64,000 bases of DNA, from contig FJOG01000013.1 of the NCBI GenBank assembly GCA_900073065.1, forward strand, positions 1,482,137 to 1,546,136. Direction: 5' to 3'. The stretch is from Phialocephala subalpina (Eukaryota > Ascomycota > Leotiomycetes > Helotiales > Mollisiaceae). Positions within the stretch are counted from its first letter, which is position 1. Every line of letters begins with the position of its first letter. This document shows positions 53,872 through 64,000 of the stretch, piece after piece. A program made the translations under genes and the position numbers. The notes under the pieces were generated by a model that had not been told where the DNA came from, made no database searches, and saw only the letters and a program-made list of their open reading frames with translations.

Positions 53872-56800
53872 TTACTCCCTACTAAATCGCGCGAGTTCCT
53901 CGGCAGTGCAAAGCGGGTGGCCATTTTTCTTTCTCACCCGGTTAATTTGCACTAGATAATGGCTCTTAACAAGTTCCTCCCACGTAACGCCTAGCCATTT
54001 AGAAATTTCCTTCGCACCACGCTCGTTTTTAATCCAGACAGTATCGCAGCCATGCTGACGATTGCGGCTCTCTATGTCACTTGCGCCCTGAGAGAGGAGG
54101 AACTGCATGAAGAGGGCGGCTTCCTTGGTAGTTTTCTTGGCGGCCAAGCGAAGCGCTGTCATGCCACCATTGTTCGTGTATTCATTTGTGGGGTAGTCCA
54201 AATCCGCCCCGAGCTTGATGAGCTCTCTGGCCAAGGGAATGGAGCAGGTCGATTTTGCGACCCGGATTAGAGCAGCCGAGAAAGTATCTGGTCTCCACAG
54301 TTCACTCAAAACCCTCCACGTGTGCTTTAGCCTGGCCTCCTTCACAGGATCATCTTTTACCTCGCTGAAGACGGGTTGTTTAAACACCACATCTAGTAGG
54401 TCCTCCCGGTCCTCTAACGAATCTTTCCACCTTCGGTGTCGCGGAATTTTGACGAGATATTCTTCCCAGAGTGAGTAAATTTGGTCTGAGCTGGTGTCCA
54501 GCATGGCTTTGACGAATTTTGCAACGTCGTCTGGATCAGACTTGGAAAGCGTCCACATAACAATATCAGCATCTCCTCCTTCCACGGCCACTAACACCAA
54601 GTTGGCGGGGACGTGCTTCTCATCCTTTGGAGTCAAGAGTTGAGCTATTGGTAGCGACCCTTGCTGGACTGCGACAATTCTGGCGGCCGTAATAATTCCT
54701 GGTCCGAGCCTTGCCCCGCCAGAAGAAGCTATAAGACTTTGTACGCCGTCAACGTCTCCGTCCTTGACAAGTCCAAAAAGAAGTGGCTGGATGTCGTCCC
54801 CGTCCAAGTCATCAAACTTGCTTGTTTTGGTCCGTGCCGCTGTCTGGTGGAATCTAAGCCAGTGGTCGTCGCGACTTTTCTTCATGTTGAAGCCGATGAC
54901 AGACCACTCGCAAGCGGCGACAGAGCATTTCCATGGCCGTCCATGGTGCTTGATATGCTTGTCTCGGTCTGACCTCGACTCAAAGCCGAGACGGCTATGC
55001 GAACAAGAGGGATAGGTGCATTTGTAGAGACGAGATCCATAGTGCCGCTGCAGGGCAGCACATTTCTCGTTGCAGCCAGCCCCGTGCTCCAGTTGACCAC
55101 ACAGTAAAGCGTCGAAGCGTTCTTGGACTTTCACTAGGATTTGGGAAGTGGTCAATGGATCGAAGTTGACCCAAGTCTCACCTTCGCCATATTAGCATAA
55201 CATTCGGAAAAATGGTGAGCGGCTCAACAGAAGCTTGCTTACCGTTGCCCAAATTCCAGTCCGCCGACCTCTCGTCAAGATGAAACTTAAAGACCAAACA
55301 CAGCATCTCATAGCCCTCCGGCGATCTTCTCTGAAGTTCCTCGTTCTTGAAGGGGCTATCTAGAGAGCCCATGTCGCCATCAAACTCATAATTCTTCGCA
55401 TCTAAAGCCACCCGAGTAAGTAGATTAGAAAATCTAAAATTAACGTTGTAGCCGATCTGCCGTATAATGGGGAGAGTGAGGGCCGACCAATGGAAAGCAA
55501 AATATCCTAGCAGGCGATACCTCCCAGATATGAGATTCATCTCGAGGTCGGCACTGGAGAGCTCGGGATCTAATGCTCTCGAGCATAGGTAAGATAGGCT
55601 TGTTATTGCCATATCTAAATTTGCTTCTTCAGTTTTAATGAAGTCCTTGATATCTATGCTAAAGAAGAATCTAGTGCTCATTAGCCTCGTTGAATTTTCA
55701 AGGTCAAGTATTTAGGGAAACTAGAACACACTCTTTGACCGTGAAGTGAACGAACTGTGGCCGCTCGTTTACGATCTCGATAATTGGGCCGCACATTCGA
55801 ACGAAGTTAACAGAAGTTGCAACCAATGGCGCCCCTTCGGTAGGCCCATCGACCAGTAATACCTGCTCCAGCTCGAAAGTTGTCAAAGGAATTGGAGCGC
55901 ATCCAATCCAGGCCAATATCCTTCGACATTTGTCTCGTATCTGAGGTCTCGAATCGTTGATTCGCTGGAAAATGCGATGGTATCTAGTATGCACCCATTA
56001 GTTGCTGTGATTAAGGTATCAGTATGTCAAACGTACGCGTCAATTAAGTCGGTAGGAAGAGCCTTGAGCTCCCTTCGAACTTCATCGATTCCATGCAACT
56101 GTTCTAGGTTATCTAGAACGATGCGTGCATAAAGAAACATGCCTTCAAAGGTGGAAGTGTTAGTTCAGCATATTTGTCACAGCCACATGGCCTCGGTCCT
56201 CCTTGCCTACCTTTTGCGTGTGCTGATAAAGGCGACAGGAGGCTGCGAACCTCCGATTCTGTCTCAAAATCGAAATTGCAGTTGTCCATCCATTCTTGCG
56301 ACCTGGTGTTGATGTAACCCTGGATGCTCCCCAAATTTTTCTGGTCCACGCGAATAGACTTGGCTTTCTGCCCAAGAGCCTTCGTGATATCGTCTTCGGT
56401 TCGACTTCAAATAAGAATTTTGAGTTCGTTGCAGTCCTTGACAATAGTCTCAAGCTTCTGCAGGAGGATCTGGCGCTCGCTCTCCTCAATCTCGTCAAGC
56501 CCGTCAATGACTATATATGTCGGCCCAGCAGACACGACCAGAGACTTTAGCAAGTCTGAAGCGTACAACGTGTTGCTTTTCAAGTCTTGCTCACTCGATT
56601 CTACCAAGACAGTTTGGAGATTCTTATCGTCGATCGCAGCCTGGAATATTAAGGATTGGATGACGGATAGTGCAGTGAGGCCGTTCTTATTCGTGTGACT
56701 GGCGAAAACGAAGATGGTCCGATGGTTCTTCTTTCCATGCTTGATAGCCGCTGCAGCAAGAAACGTCTTTCCTGCTCCAGGAATGCCCTGCAACCATAGC

Positions 56801-57695
56801 CAGATACTGTCCCGTTTCGAGATCTCAAGCCAGTGAGTGAAAGTCTGATCACGAAGCAGCCATTTTGCCCCATCGATGTGAGATCTATTGCACAGCCAAT
56901 CTAGCCGCTCATCATATAGGGGGGGGATTTATGCGGGCCTTAAAGCCCTGGAACTTTTGTGTTTCCTGAAACTCGTGAGTTTCTGTGAAATGCGCCAGCG
57001 CTCGAATCCTGGCCTCTTGCGCTTCTTTAATATCCACGAGAGTTACCTCTTCCCTCATTAAATGTGCGTGGCTCTTGAGATTTCCCACAACAACGTCAAT
57101 CTTCTTTTTCTGGTTTGGCCAGATAGATTCAAACATGTACTTCCAGCCTTGCAGACGTATTAGCACGAGTCATTGGCAAGCGTCAGAAAGGCGACATACG
57201 TGACATGCAAAAGAACTTCAAAATAATGGTGTAGAAGTCAAGAATGTCTTGGTAAAATACACCGAGCGCGGCCTTGATTGCGTCGTTTTGAGCGAAGGTG
57301 TGGGCCATTGAGGCGAACTGTGGCAGCGCCTGCGCGATCTGCCCCATGGCAGCCGCGATTGCGTCAAGAGCTTGGTTGAGCTGACTTGACCACAGGATGA
57401 TGAGCCGGATTGGGCCCCAAATGAGCGCGAGAAGGTCGGGTTTGACTTGTATAAAGGTGTCAATTACGCCAGCATACGCGCTGAGGCGTTCGAGGAAAGG
57501 TCTGATCCTCGCCAGATGCCGGAGCTTGGTCTGCGAGGCCGCATCCTCCTGGAGTTTGGTCGTGAGTTTGTAGACATCGGCAATTGTCGTTGCGGTGAGG
57601 ATCTCGTTGTAAAGATTCGGGTCGGCAAGGCTGTTTCGGAAAGCTTGTTTCGCTGAATTGAATGCATCCTCGACTGGATCGAAATGCATTGCCAT
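53872..57695 (-). CDS. NLR-type protein: DUF7708-NACHT-winged helix-C2H2/ankyrin, with two frame lesions
   Basis: Six exons (57695-57200, 57147-56211, 56142-56037, 55983-55732, 55670-55243, 55181-53872) cover about 1175 codons. Order: DUF7708 N-domain (about 20-165), a linker, NACHT ATPase with Walker A LQGIPGAGKTF (about 284-294) and Walker B YIVIDGLDEIEE, GMFLYARIVLDNL, a winged-helix part (RRILAWIGCAPIPLTTFELE), HFTVKE, and finally paired C2H2-like fingers (YKCTYPSCSH, WKCSVAACEW) before degenerate ankyrin-like repeats. Such fungal STAND receptors act in nonself recognition and cell death. Two breaks occur: an eight-C run (56921-56928) with one C too many, before LYDERLDWL, and TGA at 56407-56409, between LKILI and SRTEDDI, where relatives have a sense codon. 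It is therefore a pseudogene or carries sequence errors. Confidence 0.85.
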
Positions 57696-58183
57696 TTTGT
57701 CTGTCCGCGTATGCAGATGTCATTCAGGACTTTGCAGGCGTCTCAAGCGTCCCCCTGATAAGCATAAGCATAGTACACACAATCCTCATTTGACGATGAA
57801 CGATGAAGCTCCTCGATCTCGTGTTGTTTTCTGCCGAAGTTGTGAGGATGATCATCCTAGCTGTTCTGTTCTGATACGGGTCACGAGGGGGAGGGGGAGG
57901 CGCAGCACAAGTGGAGCGCAGCGAATGCAGGGATTCAGGAGTGCAGACACGGGAGCGCGATGAAACGGAGCAAGGGGCAGGATCCGCTCCGCTCTGGTTG
58001 ACCCTTTTCTTTCTGAGAACAAATTGCCCGTTGCTTGGCGCAAGACGTCTTCTTCAATTATCGAAACACTTTTGCTGCTTTCCATCTTACACGTGAGGTT
58101 GGCTTTGCCCGCACTCCAACTCTTCACCACCTTGTGCAAGGCTTTCACCATTTTCGTACTCAGTCGCGGCGGTTACCACGACT
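57696..58183. promoter_or_regulatory. Divergent promoter between NLR and helicase genes
   Basis: 488 bp between the two start codons. CACGTG near 58090. Open frames on both strands here are short and not recognised. Confidence 0.45.
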
Positions 58184-61100
58184 ATGCTGGGAAAGAGGCC
58201 GTTTACCACCCCCTCAGGAGACCTAGAAGTACTGGTCAAGAGGTCCAAACTCTCGGAGAGTGCGAGAAGCGTCTCCCCCAACGAGGTAACATTGCCTCGG
58301 CGGTCTATTCCGGTCATTGATCTCACCGGCGATGATGGCAAACCCAAACTCCGGGGACATGTGGAAGTGCCAGACAAGGAACCAACATTTTCCGGAGGAG
58401 CTAGAAACCCCACGTCAAATTGTGCAACGCAAAGTCGGTCCCCAATACAAAGTGTTGACCTAACCGACGATTTAACAGACGACGAGTTGGATCTCAATGG
58501 GTACCTACCAAGAGACACAGCCCCCTCCAATGCAACTGGGGAATGTAACATGGCAATAACCAAAGATGGAGCGGCATATGATCTCGCCGGCAAACATGAC
58601 AAGCTCCAGCCTCAAGGAATACATAATCTAACTAGCAAAAGCGACATGCCTCGACATGAACGAGTATCCGCATATGACACATGCTTCGGCTTGGTATGTT
58701 CCTAAATTCGTCTATCTAAGACTGCTCACTCGACCTAGCAGGTAGAGCTTGCTGACGTACTGCAGCTTTGTGTGCAGGCAGTGTCTTCTGGTGACGTCAA
58801 GTTGCCTTCCGAATGCACGCCCGCAACCTTGAGCTTCGAAGGCAAGGTGGTCAGGATACATGTAGAAGGCATGAGCTCATGTGCTGTTTTCACCTCAGAC
58901 GCACTCTCCGCTTTTGTGAGAGACTTCACTGTCACTTTAACTGCCACCATATGCGGGAAGAAGGCGAAGCCCATTGCCACCCAAAGTTTAGAGCGGAAAG
59001 GCGGCATAGTAATTCCGCGAACCTGTCCCGTCAGGATCATCATTTATGGGATTATTGACGAGAAAGACGCCATTGCGGATGCCCTATCCAATGGTGGGCT
59101 CTTCCTTCAGCACCCAAGCGAGGCAGAATTCGACAGAGAGGTCAAGTATATCAATCCACAATATCTCCTACCACCTGGGGAGGAAATGCCTCGGATAGAG
59201 GACCTGAAGGTTTCCAGGTGCTGTGTGGCCCACGGAAACTCTGCAGGCGTCCGGGAGTCGCTCGGGGAAGTTGAGCGGAATGCGATCCTAAGAATATTCG
59301 ACTCCGCATGCAACTCTGAGGCAGGCCTGATGGATACGATTAAGCCAAGTCCGCGTCTACGCACAAAACTAAAAATGTATGCCAATAGCAGCGTGTGCTA
59401 GTCACTATACTGACAATATGCTATTTAGACACCAGCTCGAGGCCCTTGCTATAATGGTCGAGAAAGAAACCGGCGTCTATGCTCACGCAAAGTTCCCTAC
59501 TCTCTGGGAGCCAGTGAGAAGTCTAGACGGGCACCTTCAGTATGGATTGCTAGCTCCCTGTCTCCTTTGGCGTACCACGTGGCTTGCTGACCTTAATCTA
59601 TTTGCAGATATCAACACGTCGTAACGGGGAAATGGGAGATCGGCCAACCACCTTCTCTACGTGGCGGTGTACTCGCTGATGTAGGCCAAATATTGTCTCG
59701 TGGCCGAAGATTTTGATCTAATCGACATTAGGAAATGGGCATGGGGAAAACGCTCTCAACTCTTGCCTTAATTTGTCACACCCTTGACGCTATTGGCAAG
59801 CTACCAGAGCCCACGCAACGACAGCTGCCAAGAGTCACCCTTGTGGTAACGCCAAAGTCGAGTAAGACATTAAAAATCCCCTTTTGCCAAACTTAAAGAT
59901 GCAGAACATGTTGCTAAAAAGCTCTAGCAATCTACGGCTGGGAGAAGCAGATCAAAACGTGAGTGCTTGATACGGTGTTGTGTTATTATCTTTCGTACAA
60001 GAAAGTTATTAATCATTGTTCACGACGAAATAGTCATATCCTGCCAGGAAAAATCCGGTGGCTCACATACCATGGCTCGAAACGTCAAGAATTGTACGGA
60101 AATATGGCTTCTTATGATATTGTTCTAACCACATATGACACACTGAGGTTTGACTTCATCAACAAAGGCCCAGTATTTGAACAAGAGTGGGCGAGGGTGG
60201 TACTCGACGAAGGTATTCACAGTTCCGCTCCTGAGTTCATACTACAAGCGATGCAGCAGACGCTAATTAAGTGTTTGTAGCCCACAAGATCCGAAATCGA
60301 ACATCGAAGACCTTCGAGGCCGTATGCGAAGTCCCAGCCAAATACCATTGGTGCCTTACCGGCACTCCGATACAGAACTGTCTGGACGATTACGGCGCGC
60401 TCTTGACCTTCATTGGCGTGCCCCCTTTCGTTACTAAAGACGCATTCAACACATGGATTGCAAGGCCAGTTAGATCAAGTGATCCACGCGGCCTACCGAA
60501 GCTTAGAAAACTAGTTGCTGCGACCTGCCTGCGGAGGACAAAGGCTAACCATGCCTCTACACTCGGTCTGACGAGAAAGACCGAGCTAGTAGAGCTGGTT
60601 GAGATGAGCCCTAACGATAGACAGCTCTACGAGTTCTTCAAACGCCGTTCGTACCTGATTGCGGGTTTCGGGAATGCAATCAATGGGTTGAATGCAGGGA
60701 GCGGAAGAGCGACAGTTCCCAAGAGCGCGAACATGCTTGTCCTTATTGGTCTCCTGCGATTAGCCTGCAACCATGGGGAGGCACTCCTCTCGGACTCTCC
60801 CCTCAAGGCGTGGAAGAACCGGGACGCTAACTCGATCAACTGGGAAATGCTCGAGTCCGGCGTCAGAAGTTGTAGCTCCTGTGGCGCCGAGATCGAAGAT
60901 CTAGACACCAGTGAATCAACAGTTGGGGAGTTTGCATGCGGGCACGTTATTTGCGATGGCTGTGAATCGAAGGCCCAGAGTTCAAACAACTTGTTTTCCT
61001 GCCAAAAATGCAGTAAATCTTCGTCCAAAGCCCTAAGCCCATCGCCATCTCCATCTCAGGCCGAATCCAAGCCTAGTTTCAAGGAGCGATATCCTCCATC

Positions 61101-61882
61101 TGCCAAAGTTAAGGCTTTGCTTCGGAACCTGGCAAAAGCTCATTCTGCAGAAAATTCTGAGCCGGGAACACTGCCTCAAAAAAGGTGACTAGTCTTCTAT
61201 CTTCTGTCGTTCCAGACCATTTCTGACCCTCGTGTAGCGTGATCTTTAGCTACTGGACCAAAATGCTGGATCTCATAGCAGTTGCTCTCAATGACAAGGG
61301 AATGAAATTCCATCGAATTGATGGACAATCATCACTGCCACAGAGAAAGGAGGCGTTGGAGAAATTCAGCAGTGATCCAGCATGCAACATCATGCTGGCC
61401 AGTATCGGAGCTGCTGGCGAAGGGTGTGTGCATCATTTCAGAAACTGGTGTTGTGCGAGAACTCAGGCTTACTGAAAGGCAGGATCGATCTTACTGCTGC
61501 AAGTGCGGTCCACATCATAGAGCCTCAATGGAATCCCATGGCAGAAGCTCAAGCGGTGGACCGTGTCCATCGTATCGGGCAGCGACGGGACATCACCATA
61601 ATCAGATACATCGTCAGCGAGTCGATCGAATTGGTAAGTATATCACCTGCAACAGGCGAGTCTATATAAGGTTGAAGAAAAGGTCTAACCAATAGGTCAG
61701 TATGTACAATGGATCCAAATGGAGAAGTTGAGATTGATCAAGGAGTCTTTATCAGCCTTGGACCAGAATATTGAGAATGTGGAGGAGGCGCGTTGGAAGG
61801 TTTGTCTACCCTTTTGTATCCAGTTTTACATCTGTCCTAATACCGACATCGCTTATAGAAACTGCTGGAATTCCTTCGATAG
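58184..61882 (+). CDS. SNF2-family helicase with RING finger (RAD5/HLTF-like)
   Basis: Twelve exons join in phase: 58184-58693, 58742-59376, 59429-59539, 59608-59680, 59732-59861, 59928-59958, 60034-60212, 60281-61184, 61238-61423, 61483-61633, 61701-61799, 61859-61882; 1010 aa. The disordered N-terminus has an IPVIDLTGDD SUMO-interaction-like motif. A substrate-binding region comes next, then the ATPase: HQLEALAIMVEKE (Q-motif area), GVLADEMGMGKTL (Walker A), DIVLTTYDTLRFDF, DEAH rebuilt across exons 7/8, and LTGTPIQN. The RING (CSSCGAEIED...FACGHVICDGC...CQKC) interrupts the two lobes, and motifs V/VI read QWNPMAEAQAVDRVHRIGQ. This is the layout of RAD5/HLTF ubiquitin-ligase translocases in DNA-damage tolerance, or of fungal paralogues with unclear roles. 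It is divergent from the NLR. Confidence 0.92.
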
Positions 61883-62377
61883 TTTTATGTTCATAGAGGT
61901 TAAGACCCTTAATAATTGCCTAGGGATATTAGCAATAGAATTTGGACCTCGTAGTTAAGCGAAGGGGATCCTTGTCAAGCCCTTTATCAAAAGCTAACGA
62001 TTTCTAATAAGATATCCTAATAAGGTCAGTAAATCAAAGTAGTATTTAAATATATAAGAAAATACAATAGATTTAAAAGATAATAGAAAACAAAGGGTTT
62101 CGCGTATTTAGTTTTAATATCCAATTGATAAGTAAAATATATAAGGGATAAAAACAACTTTTTGAATTACTATCTCCGTATTCTGTCGGTGTGATTGTGG
62201 ATATATAGGTAGTAATACATTTGGGATCTCTGGCCGGAGGAGGAGTGGCCTTTTCGGGCCCCTCGTTAAAAGTTGATAGTGAGATGACCTTGACTGCGCC
62301 GTGTCACGTGAATAGGGTGAGCAGGCCTGAGCAAACCTGGGCCGAAGCCGAGCCTGAGCAAAGGCGGCGCTGCTCAC
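61883..62377. other. AT-rich 3' flank
   Basis: From about 61980 to 62210 the DNA is AT-rich with TATATAA stretches, then turns GC-richer with two CACGTG sites (about 62306 and 62374). No gene seen. Confidence 0.5.
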
Positions 62378-62967
62378 GTGAGACATATAGTTGGGCAGAG
62401 CAAACATTCCGGTGGGGGAACAGGTGAACAGCACCCGTTAATCACAGCGAATTTTCGAGAGAACTTCGATCAGAACCGATTGAAATTCAAACAGGAAGAC
62501 TTACAATATTTCCTCGAGCAAGCTGGGCTTGGAGTTGGTGGATTAGCAAAGGGCGTTCTAGAAACGTTTCATCTCTTAGAGAAAATGGAGAGATTGTGAA
62601 GCACTTCGGCCGCAATTTGTTCTTCAGTTCGAGAGAATATATCGGAATCGGACCCATGGGAGATAATCGACAAGGAAATCCACTCGCCGTTCAAGTTGGT
62701 GACAGGACCATGATTCTTGCCTGGCTGCAGATACCTATTATTCTAAGACTACATAAAGATGGGCTTTATACTCTTATTGAACTAGCCCATCTACCTGGCT
62801 TCGTTGATGACTTTTTTTTTCAGACCAAGGAATTTGCCAAAGCTGGAAAATATTCGAATTCGATGACCGCGCGGATATCCCACAGTGGCACGGTAAGAAA
62901 ATATTCCACGTTACGTAGAGAAGGCGATCTAGCAAACGCTTGGGATAGTATTAGAATGCCTGCCTAA
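62378..62967 (+). pseudogene. HET-protein C-terminal relic
   Basis: Two short plus-strand frames (to 62599, then 62596-62967). The second begins with GRNLFFSSREYIGIGP, close to the R-R-x-F-x-T-x-x-G-x-h-G-h-G-P motif at the C-terminus of many fungal HET proteins, then VQVGDRT and ILRLHKDGLYTLIELAHLPGFVDD, matching their V-L-R...Y-x-L-V-G-E-x-Y-V-H-G block in degraded form. No HET domain precedes it. It ends in stops, so it is probably a truncated remnant. Confidence 0.45.
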
Positions 62968-63289
62968 CGAGGTGAGGATTTGGGTGCAAGAACAGCTGAA
63001 TAAAGCATACATTGAAAGACTAAATGCCAGTCTCAGTTAAATACAGGGGTAGTGGAGTGTCAAGCTATTCTGGTAACAGGGTACTCGTTCTGGTTCCCTG
63101 TGATCCTGCTTGCCAGGAGTTGACATTCTCACCAGGACTACCAGGATATGACCCATCTTAAAGGCACACAGAAAGTGACTAAGATGTTCGAGCTGCCGGG
63201 GTGGTGAGCAAAGGTGGTGGATACTAAGTCGGAGGAGACGGCCTATTCAAGTGGTAAGATCAGCAGGTTCGCAAATTTTCAGAGTTGCA
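62968..63289. other. Unassigned
   Basis: Short frames such as SGNRVLVLVPCDPACQ near 63070-63120 are broken by stops. Nothing supportable. Confidence 0.3.
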
Positions 63290-64000
63290 AGCTGAGAGTT
63301 TCCAAGTGAATGCTATTTTATCGTCATAGCTTCGCCAAAGTCAGCAAACTTGCTGCTTCATCTGTGAGGGATAAAAAACCTGGTATTGTATTGACTTGCG
63401 TCTTATGGGTGTTGCTCAATATTGTTAGTTATTCTTCTTCCTCTTATGCGAGATGTTTGTTAATCTAGTCGTGCATTTAGGCTGCTCAAGCTGGCGTTGC
63501 CATGCTTGGTTTGACATACAGTCTTAATCCCGCAATCGACCTAACTAGGCCTGTCCTTAGCTTCAGCAATATGTCAGAAGCATTTGGCAGAATTCTCGAT
63601 GGAGATTCTACACTATCGAATCGATTAACTGCTCATACAGTAGAGTTCCCCTTGCCTCAGAAAGTGACCTGAAGTTGATGTGCGCAGTATGGCGAGATGG
63701 CTCTTCAGTTCACGCCGGTTCCTCTCAGTATTCTTGGTGTTGACAATCTAGATATCATACCTAATTTGGCGGGGTACCTCTCTCTAGTTGATTTTGATCT
63801 ATGGTATTTTGAAGCAGATAGCTATTATCAAAAAGTTTTCAGGAAACTTCTGCTACAGATAAGACTTCAGCCTTCCCCTACAGCAATCGAAGCATTATTA
63901 CGACCAGTAGTTGTAGCGTGTACACTGTGTTCAATTATTCGAACGTCAACCTGGAAACATTCCAATACGACAAAGATGGTCAAACTATGAACTAAACTTT
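63290..64000 (+). pseudogene. Fragment of a membrane-protein gene, cut by the window edge
   Basis: An exon-like stretch before 63423 ends VLTCVLWVLLNI, followed by GTTAGT and an intron closing at 63480 (TTTAG). The next segment starts AAQAGVAMLGLTYSLNP and runs to a stop at about 63673. A further open segment (63697-63990) reads YLSLVDFDLWYFEADSYYQ. Together they look like one gene of a fungal membrane-protein family (a helix, then an AxxGVAxLGLTYxLN extracellular start), but the frame is broken at about 63665. I cannot name the family. It may continue beyond the window. Confidence 0.35.

Noticed and set aside
1..64000. CRISPR array, operon-type organisation or bacterial genes
   Set aside because: Introns, spacing and gene families are fungal. 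No regularly spaced repeats were seen.
1..64000. Polyketide or peptide synthase cluster
   Set aside because: No backbone enzyme is present. The oxygenases and transporters alone do not define a secondary-metabolite cluster.

Overview
The window is nuclear DNA from a filamentous ascomycete (Pezizomycotina, probably Leotiomycetes). Genes carry short introns (about 45-110 nt, GT-AG, often with a CTGAC-like branch site) and lie 50-700 bp apart. The families seen are typical of such fungi: HET, NACHT/DUF7708, Zn2Cys6, MYND/TPR-like, Dal5-type permeases and ERG28. The left end (1-540) is extremely AT-rich, as in repeat-induced point mutation (RIP) blocks. I saw no rRNA, tRNA or CRISPR array and no intact transposon.

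Layout. 1-2.6 kb: AT-rich block, a decayed HET gene and unresolved exon scraps. 2.6-10.5 kb: FAD amine oxidoreductase, MYND protein, short-chain dehydrogenase, an unknown acidic-tailed protein and an NTF2-like protein. 10.5-19 kb: membrane transport, with an FMP42-like MFS carrier divergent from an AVT-type vacuolar amino-acid transporter, then a CSC1/DUF221 channel gene damaged by a perfect 250-bp tandem duplication. 19-23 kb: a disordered NPF-motif protein and a 1-Cys peroxiredoxin. 23-30.5 kb: two 2-oxoglutarate oxygenases flanking a Dal5-like permease, then an ABCG transporter. 31-35 kb: a paraoxonase-like protein divergent from a flavocytochrome b2-like dehydrogenase. 35-44 kb: a DUF3425-like protein, a large unknown protein and a Zn2Cys6 regulator. 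44.5-49 kb: ERG28, a sulfotransferase-like protein, a broken cysteine-rich secreted-protein gene, and a phytanoyl-CoA dioxygenase whose 5' end lies in a second perfect 250-bp tandem duplication. 50-62 kb: a HET protein, an NLR (DUF7708-NACHT-C2H2) with two reading-frame lesions, and a SNF2/RING helicase. 62-64 kb: decayed HET and membrane-protein fragments.

Two themes stand out. First, 50-58 kb together with the HET relics at both ends looks like a nonself-recognition (heterokaryon incompatibility) region under decay. Second, two unrelated tandem duplications of exactly 250 bp and at least five probable homopolymer-linked frameshifts point to assembly or sequencing artefacts, so several broken genes here may be intact in the organism. 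Exon boundaries were set by hand from splice consensus and frame continuity. Family calls rest on recognised motifs, not on database searches.
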